Positions 16,074 through 20,102 of a stretch of DNA of 20,102 nt are shown in pieces; position 1 is the stretch's first letter; each line of letters starts with the position of its first letter. The notes under the pieces are model-generated. The model was not told where the DNA came from. It did not search any database and saw only the letters and a program-made list of their open reading frames with translations. Position numbers and translations under genes: made by a program. Source of the stretch: Actinomycetota bacterium (GTDB lineage: Bacteria; Actinomycetota; Actinomycetes; Nanopelagicales; Nanopelagicaceae); the NCBI GenBank assembly GCA_009705025.1, contig WLDA01000002.1, positions 1 through 20,102 on the forward strand. Direction: 5' to 3'.

Positions 16074-17311
16074 ATAGCGATTCCTAAGAGAGTGTCAATC
16101 GCTCTTGAAAGTTCGCCAGCTTCTCCTCCTTTTGATCCTTTCAATGTTTCATCGCACCATAAAGAAATCGCCTCTAGCGCTGTAGGAGTGTCCAAATTAT
16201 CTGACAGTGCGCGAACTATTTTCTCGATAACAGGTTTCGTCGGTGCAACTTCTTCACGTGAGAGAGCGATAGTCATTCTCTCAAGTAGCTCTTGTGCATC
16301 TTCAAGTAGTAATGATGTCCACATTCGATCACTCGCATAATGCGATGCAATGAGCGCCAAGCGAATAGCCATAGGGTTCGTTCCCTCGTTGACCATCTTC
16401 GAAACGAAGAGAAGATTTCCCTTACTCTTGCTCATCTTCTCGCCATCAAGTCCGATCATTCCCGAGTGAACATAAGACCGCGCAAATTCTTTACCCGATA
16501 TCGCTTTGCTCTGTGCCGCACTCATCTCGTGATGCGGAAATATCAGATCACTTCCACCACCTTGAATATCTATTGAATATTGCTTGTCGAGGCCATCGTC
16601 TAAATAATGCATAGCAATTGCACTGCATTCGATATGCCATCCAGGACGTCCTTTGCCAAATGGAGAATCCCATCCCGGTTCACCATCGCGTTGATTCAAC
16701 CAAAGGAGTGCATCTAATGGATCACGTTTGCCAATTCTGGAAGGATCTCCACCTCGCTGCGCAAATATTTCGAACATCTGTGCATCACTCAAATGTGATC
16801 GCTTACCAAAGTCGGAATCACTATGTACCTGGAAATAGAGATCTGAATCAACTACATACGTTGGAGCAGACTTCTCAATTTTCGAAATGGATTCAATAAT
16901 CATTGGAATTGCCTCAACAACGCCGATGTAATCTTTTGGTGGAATTATGTGTAGATCCACCATATCGCCGCGGAATAGTTCTATTTGGCTAGTAGCTAAT
17001 TGGCTCCAATCAACATTGTCGCGTTTAGCGCGCTCAAAAAGTGGATCATCAATGTCGGTTACGTTCTGAACGAAATCAACCTGCGCGCCTGTAGCACGCA
17101 AATATCTATTGATGAGATCAAAGGTGATGTACGTTGCAGCATGACCCAGATGTGTCGCATCGTATGGTGTGATTCCACAGACATACATCTGATAAAGATT
17201 TTTCTTGGGCAACTTCTCTTTTGATTGCGTGGCTGTGTTGTAAAGGTTCAATTGGGGAAATGTAATGGCGGAATATATTGGCGGAATATAGACCTCTGCC
17301 CATGACTTCAT
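16070..17311 (-). CDS. mshC: Cysteine:1D-myo-inosityl glucosaminide ligase (mycothiol synthesis)
   Basis: MshC joins cysteine to GlcN-inositol using ATP, the penultimate step of mycothiol synthesis. It has 413 residues and is homologous to cysteinyl-tRNA synthetase. The zinc ligand C45 lies in YVCGITPYDATHLGHAATY (43-61), the MshC-specific form of the HIGH region; WHIECSA (C229) and FPHHE supply the others. KMSKS is at 292-296. ERGGDP-like and GKRDPLDALLW segments also match MshC. The N-terminus MKSW matches mycobacterial MQSW, supporting the ATG at 17311. The protein ends without the anticodon-binding extension of full CysS. TAGTAT 6 bases before the ATG suggests a private leaderless promoter. 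A 13-bp tandem repeat lies in codons 7-16. Confidence 0.95.
   Translation of the reverse strand: MKSWAEVYIPPIYSAITFPQLNLYNTATQSKEKLPKKNLYQMYVCGITPYDATHLGHAATYITFDLINRYLRATGAQVDFVQNVTDIDDPLFERAKRDNVDWSQLATSQIELFRGDMVDLHIIPPKDYIGVVEAIPMIIESISKIEKSAPTYVVDSDLYFQVHSDSDFGKRSHLSDAQMFEIFAQRGGDPSRIGKRDPLDALLWLNQRDGEPGWDSPFGKGRPGWHIECSAIAMHYLDDGLDKQYSIDIQGGGSDLIFPHHEMSAAQSKAISGKEFARSYVHSGMIGLDGEKMSKSKGNLLFVSKMVNEGTNPMAIRLALIASHYASDRMWTSLLLEDAQELLERMTIALSREEVAPTKPVIEKIVRALSDNLDTPTALEAISLWCDETLKGSKGGEAGELSRAIDTLLGIAI
17266..17291. repeat. 13-bp tandem duplication inside mshC
   Basis: Two adjacent 13-bp copies of TGGCGGAATATAT/G (12 of 13 identical) occur in the 5' end of mshC. The unit is not a multiple of three, so the copies are read in different frames (VYIPP then IYSA on the minus strand). 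The frame is open as it stands. Gain or loss of one unit would shift the frame near the start of the gene. Confidence 0.75.
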
Positions 17312-17317
17312 TTGGAA

Positions 17318-17323
17318 ATACTA
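17318..17323 (-). promoter_or_regulatory. Leaderless promoter -10 element of mshC
   Basis: TAGTAT, 6 bases before the mshC ATG and within the 22-bp gap after the SCO1664-family gene. There is no Shine-Dalgarno sequence. It would allow mshC to be expressed apart from the upstream three genes. Confidence 0.55.
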
Positions 17324-17333
17324 TTGCATCAAG

Positions 17334-18041
17334 CTAAAAGGCGGGCCAAGGAATACTTGGCCAATCAGGATTTGGCAGAGGAAAAGAAGCATTTTCTATA
17401 AGGTCCATGATTCGAATCTTCAATGCTTCAATTTCCTCGGAAGACAGATAATCCTTTAGTGCAACAACAATTTCTGGAAACTGAGAAATCGCGGACTTCA
17501 ACATAGAAATCTCTGGTTTCGTCAGAGGTTCGCCCGCCCATTGCCATAGGACAGTGCGTAATTTGTATTCGCTGTGGAATGTAACGCCATGATCGCATCC
17601 ATAAAGATGACCAGATTTGTCAGGTAAAAGATGTCCAATCTTGCGATCCGTGTTGTTGATAATTGCATCAAATAGAGCCATCGAACGAAGACGAGGATCG
17701 TCTTGAGAGAAGAAATTTGCTAAATCAATCTCTTCATCGATATCTATCCATAGTTGAACCATTCCTATTCCAAATGGCCCATCTCTCAAAACTGTTTGCG
17801 GAACGATATGAAAGCCCAACATTTCACTAACAAGAAAGGCTGCATATTCTCTATGCGCTAATTGACCATCAGGGAAATCCCACAACGGTCGCTCCCCTGC
17901 AATTGGTTTATAGATACATTGTCCTTGTGCGCTATCGCTAACAATCGATGCGAACAAAGTCGCATTAGATGCGTCAACTAAACGTCCAGTAACTGTTATG
18001 ACTCCTGTTTTCAGGAGTTGCGAATTAGCGTCGGTAACCAT
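17334..18041 (-). CDS. SCO1664-family protein with PI3/PI4-kinase-like fold
   Basis: This is a conserved actinobacterial protein of unknown function (SCO1664 family), 235 residues from the ATG at 18041. It has a phosphatidylinositol-kinase-like catalytic pattern: K45 in IYKPIAGE, the WDFPDGQLAHREYAA block, D132 in NNTDRKIGHLL, and D150 in GCDHGVTFH, corresponding to the nucleotide lysine, catalytic aspartate and metal aspartate. It may be an active kinase or a degenerate fold; the substrate is unknown. A reading from 18119 is open but lies inside the DUF3090 gene; the chosen ATG overlaps that gene by 17 bp, and the conserved GRLVDASNATL follows soon after. It is conserved between the DUF3090 gene and mshC. 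A perfect hairpin (18001-18018) falls just after the start. Confidence 0.85.
   Translation of the reverse strand: MVTDANSQLLKTGVITVTGRLVDASNATLFASIVSDSAQGQCIYKPIAGERPLWDFPDGQLAHREYAAFLVSEMLGFHIVPQTVLRDGPFGIGMVQLWIDIDEEIDLANFFSQDDPRLRSMALFDAIINNTDRKIGHLLPDKSGHLYGCDHGVTFHSEYKLRTVLWQWAGEPLTKPEISMLKSAISQFPEIVVALKDYLSSEEIEALKIRIMDLIENASFPLPNPDWPSIPWPAF
18001..18018 (-). repeat. Perfect inverted repeat near the start of the SCO1664-family gene
   Basis: ACTCCTG-TTTT-CAGGAGT forms a 7-bp stem with a 4-base loop, 24-41 bases into the coding region. The stem includes an AGGAG sequence, but no in-frame ATG or GTG follows at ribosome-binding distance. It may influence translation of the coupled gene or be incidental. 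Confidence 0.4.
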
Positions 18042-18549
18042 TAGCCCTGGGACACAAATGACCTTGTGGATCAATCGGGATATCGCAGAAGGGACATTGA
18101 GTACGTCCGGCTTCGACAACCATCAAAGAGCGACTCGCAAATGCAGAAGCGGCTCCTGGAGTTAGATAAACCTGTAGCAGATCACCCTCTTCATCGACTT
18201 GTTCGGACTCATCGCCTGCTGCCTCACACTCGATACATATCAAGGATTTACTTTCATCCCACGATAGGGAAATTACTCCGACGCGAAATTCCTCAAATAT
18301 GGGTTGCTCAAGTGGTGACTCGTCGCGACTAGTTGGAATGAGGGCTATCGATGGATTAGTTCGTCGCAAGTCTCTAATAAGCATCTCCACGCGCTGCGCC
18401 AATGCGGCAACTTGTGCTTTTTCCAGTGAGACCGATGTGATGCGACTACCTGTTCGTGCTTGAAGAAAGAATGTTCGCTCCCCCGGCTGACCAACAGTAC
18501 CTGCAACAAATCGTTCGACCGGGTCGTAAATGTAAGTTATTCGACTCAT
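18025..18549 (-). CDS. DUF3090 family protein with C-terminal zinc-site motif
   Basis: This 174-residue actinobacterial protein has no assigned function. It starts with the family's SRITYIYDPVERFVAGTVG and has FFLQAR, then a beta-rich core with an acidic linker (about 112-122). It ends in a compact metal-binding signature: CPFC (152-155), GHLC (H164, C166) and the terminal RANGYRR. The four ligands suggest a small zinc ribbon, perhaps for binding a nucleic acid or protein partner; this is inference. The ATG overlaps the stop of the upstream phosphatase as ATGA, and the 3' end overlaps the kinase-like gene by 17 bp. All three are therefore translationally linked, with mshC next. Confidence 0.9.
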   Translation of the reverse strand: MSRITYIYDPVERFVAGTVGQPGERTFFLQARTGSRITSVSLEKAQVAALAQRVEMLIRDLRRTNPSIALIPTSRDESPLEQPIFEEFRVGVISLSWDESKSLICIECEAAGDESEQVDEEGDLLQVYLTPGAASAFASRSLMVVEAGRTQCPFCDIPIDPQGHLCPRANGYRR

Positions 18550-19232
18550 TTACTTTTCTTCTTTGTCAATGGACCACTTCCGCCACCGACTAAAAGTCTT
18601 TTCTTTGTGGATGCGTTTCCTAATTCACCAATATTTGTATGAGAGTCATTGAGAAGTAACAATCGTGGTGTTTTGGAAGAGAAATCGAATACAGTTATTG
18701 AAGCGGGATCAATAATGATTCTCTGAAAATCATCAAGTCGCATACCTAGATTGGATGCTACGAGTGCCTTTATAACATCGCCATGGCTAACCAATACAAG
18801 GGCCCCAGTACCAGGCGATGAAATTCCCGCGTACATCGAATCAACTGCCCTCGCTTGCATATTCGACAGACCTTCGCCATCTGGAAAAAAGACACGACTT
18901 GGATTCTCTTGAACTATTTTCCAAAGTTTTTCACGCGAAAGCGAACGTAGAGTCCGACCGCTCCACTTTCCGTAATCGACTTCTGTTATCCCATGATCTT
19001 CAATGCTGCGAATTCGAGTTTTCGTAGACTTCCATGGATCGATTGTTTCGATGCAGCGTTGTAGCGGACTAATGCGAAGCTCTTTGACCTTTATTTGCCC
19101 CAAACGTTCTGCTAGTTCTTGGGCTTGCTTTCGACCCTTTTCACTTAGTGCAATATTTGGACGTCGACCAGAAAGTATTCCAGCAGCATTCGCTTCCGAA
19201 TGTGCATGACGTATTAAAACTACTAAGGACAC
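18546..19232 (-). CDS. Histidine phosphatase superfamily protein (MSMEG_4193 family)
   Basis: This is a phosphoglycerate-mutase-like phosphatase of 228 residues, in the family annotated as probable phosphomutase MSMEG_4193 (Rv2135c-like). The catalytic phosphohistidine is H9 in LIRHAHSEAN (RHA instead of the classic RHG). R59 lies in SPLQRC, the acid E84 in ITEVDYGKW, and the second histidine H150 in LVSHGDVIKAL. The C-terminus has the family's LVGGGSGP, then a lysine-rich tail. The substrate is unknown. It heads a conserved four-gene set ending in mshC, which makes a mycothiol-linked phosphate ester a reasonable guess. The start is a GTG at 19232, with TAACCT 6 bases upstream and no ribosome site, so the transcript is probably leaderless. 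Confidence 0.9.
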   Translation of the reverse strand: MSLVVLIRHAHSEANAAGILSGRRPNIALSEKGRKQAQELAERLGQIKVKELRISPLQRCIETIDPWKSTKTRIRSIEDHGITEVDYGKWSGRTLRSLSREKLWKIVQENPSRVFFPDGEGLSNMQARAVDSMYAGISSPGTGALVLVSHGDVIKALVASNLGMRLDDFQRIIIDPASITVFDFSSKTPRLLLLNDSHTNIGELGNASTKKRLLVGGGSGPLTKKKSK

Positions 19233-19238
19233 AGAGCT

Positions 19239-19244
19239 AGGTTA
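19239..19244 (-). promoter_or_regulatory. Leaderless promoter -10 element of the histidine phosphatase operon
   Basis: TAACCT, identical to the metH element, 6 bases before the GTG start. No -35 hexamer is recognised. A 10-bp palindrome lies immediately upstream, in the spacer. Confidence 0.6.
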
Positions 19245-19246
19245 TC

Positions 19247-19256
19247 GCAACGTTGC
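19247..19256. promoter_or_regulatory. Candidate operator palindrome in a divergent promoter
   Basis: GCAACGTTGC is a perfect 10-bp palindrome in the 50-bp gap between the histidine phosphatase and the aldo/keto reductase. It occupies the -35/-10 spacer of the leftward promoter and the -35 region of the rightward one. A single bound regulator could control both genes. The binding protein is unknown. Confidence 0.35.
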
Positions 19257-19270
19257 AGACTCAGTATTGC

Positions 19271-19276
19271 TAAGGT
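19271..19276 (+). promoter_or_regulatory. Leaderless promoter -10 element of the aldo/keto reductase
   Basis: TAAGGT, 6 bases before the ATG at 19283, the same hexamer and spacing as for the PAC2-family gene. AAGG within it could alternatively be a Shine-Dalgarno with 7-nt spacing, so the leaderless call is less certain here than for the GTG-start genes. Confidence 0.45.
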
Positions 19277-19282
19277 CGCCAC

Positions 19283-20102
19283 ATGGAATTGAGACGTGCT
19301 GGACGGACAGGACTAGATATTTCGCGTCTAGGACTCGGCACAATGACATGGGGTCGAGATACAGACGAACACGAGGCAGCGGATCAATGTCGGGCCTACA
19401 TAGAATCTGGTGGCAATTTCATTGACACTGCGGCTACATATGGAGATGGAGATTCAGAACGTGTTATTGGCGGTCTCATTGGAACGCTCTTTAGTCGCGA
19501 TCAAGTTGTTCTAGCTACAAAAGCAGGTATTTCATTTGTTGAGGGTGAACGAAAAGTAGATGCATCACGACACAGCTTGATATCCCAATTGGAAAAATCT
19601 CTAACCCGCTTAGGAACTGACTATGTCGATCTCTGGCAAATACATGCTTGGGATTCACACATCCCTTTAGAAGACACACTTTCTGCTCTCGATTTTGCGT
19701 ACACATCCGGTAAAGCGCGCTACGTAGGTATTTCAAACTATTCCGGCTGGCAGAGCGCACGAGCAATTACTCTCCAGGAATCACATTCGATGAAAGCACC
19801 CATTGCGACAATGCAAAATGAATATTCTCTGCTCAATAGAACGGTGGAAGAAGAAGTACTAGAGAGCGCATCGCAACTTGGCGTTGGTTTTCTGGCGTGG
19901 TCTCCACTGGGTCGCGGTGTTTTATCAGGGAAATATCGCAATGGGACTCCAAGTGATTCACGTGGCGCTTCCCCACACTTTGCACATTTCATTGATCCCT
20001 ATTTAGATGAACGATCATCTCGAATCGTCGACGCTGTCTGTGTTGCGGCTCAGGGTCTTGGATATTCGCCTTTAGAAGTTGCACTCTCATGGGTACGAGA
20101 TG
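19283..20102 (+). CDS. Aldo/keto reductase, 5' part (runs off window)
   Basis: This is an NADPH-dependent aldehyde/ketone reductase of the AKR (beta/alpha)8-barrel family; 273 codons are visible and the gene continues past the right edge. The catalytic tetrad is complete: D48 in FIDTA, Y53 in ATYGDGDSE, K80 in LATKAG, and H121 in WQIHAWD. The N-terminal LGLGTMTWG and the mid-barrel YVGISNYSG, QNEYSLLNR and WSPLGRGVLSGKY are typical of the bacterial YajO/IolS-like branch. The substrate cannot be inferred. It is divergent from the histidine phosphatase, with a shared 50-bp control region. The start is supported by the conserved beginning (LRRAGRTGLDISRLG) and the promoter-like hexamer at fixed distance. 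Confidence 0.92.
   Translation, partial: MELRRAGRTGLDISRLGLGTMTWGRDTDEHEAADQCRAYIESGGNFIDTAATYGDGDSERVIGGLIGTLFSRDQVVLATKAGISFVEGERKVDASRHSLISQLEKSLTRLGTDYVDLWQIHAWDSHIPLEDTLSALDFAYTSGKARYVGISNYSGWQSARAITLQESHSMKAPIATMQNEYSLLNRTVEEEVLESASQLGVGFLAWSPLGRGVLSGKYRNGTPSDSRGASPHFAHFIDPYLDERSSRIVDAVCVAAQGLGYSPLEVALSWVRD

Noticed and set aside
16070..17311. Cysteinyl-tRNA synthetase (cysS) as an identity for the mshC gene
   Set aside because: The HIGH region reads CGITPYDATHLGHAATY, the length is 413 residues, the C-terminal anticodon-binding part is missing, and the neighbours are those of mshC.
19215..19290. tRNA or small RNA gene in the widest divergent gap
   Set aside because: The non-coding part is only 50 bp, with no cloverleaf potential. 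The palindrome is too short to be an RNA gene.

Overview
This window is a gene-dense stretch of an actinobacterial chromosome that is unusually AT-leaning and tightly packed. The actinobacterial assignment rests on mshC (mycothiol ligase), the pafB-pafC pair, a HelY-type helicase, TrmI, the SCO1664-family and DUF3090 proteins, and a gene order that matches the proteasome / mshC neighbourhood of Mycobacterium and Streptomyces. Low GC, overlapping genes and near-absent intergenic space suggest a streamlined lineage, for example the freshwater acI / Nanopelagicales group. That placement is inference; no rRNA marker is present.

Layout. (1) 1-827, + strand: C-terminal third of glycine dehydrogenase GcvP. 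(2) 904-10217, - strand: a nine-gene chain read trmI > pafB > pafC > tatA > tatC > diacylglycerol-kinase-like > helY > 5'-3' exonuclease > lnt. Most junctions overlap or are separated by a few bases; only the pafC-tatA junction has a real gap, with its own promoter-like site. (3) 10255-11013, + strand: a RecB/Cas4-like Fe-S nuclease divergent from trmI. (4) 11010-15181, - strand: metH followed by a HAD phosphatase. (5) 15210-16073, + strand: a PAC2-family protein divergent from metH. (6) 16070-19232, - strand: histidine phosphatase > DUF3090 > SCO1664 kinase-like > mshC. (7) 19283 to the right edge, + strand: an aldo/keto reductase, cut by the window.

How the genes fit together. Region 2 combines tRNA m1A58 methylation, the PafBC DNA-damage transcription regulator, Tat export, lipid phosphorylation, RNA/DNA processing enzymes and lipoprotein N-acylation. 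Region 4 makes methionine with cobalamin. Region 6 holds the mycothiol ligase with three conserved but poorly understood partners, including a phosphatase and a kinase-fold protein.

Three things stand out. First, trmI runs directly into pafB, where related actinobacteria carry the Pup-proteasome genes (arc/mpa, dop, pup, prcB, prcA, pafA); none is in the window. Second, every gene that heads a transcription unit here has a TAnnnT hexamer exactly 6 or 7 bases before its start codon, the signature of leaderless transcription. In the metH/PAC2 gap two such hexamers lie back to back 3 bp apart. Third, both tightly convergent gene pairs overlap by exactly 4 bp at their stop codons. I saw no tRNA, rRNA, CRISPR, insertion sequence or prophage, and no gene-free stretch longer than 76 bp.
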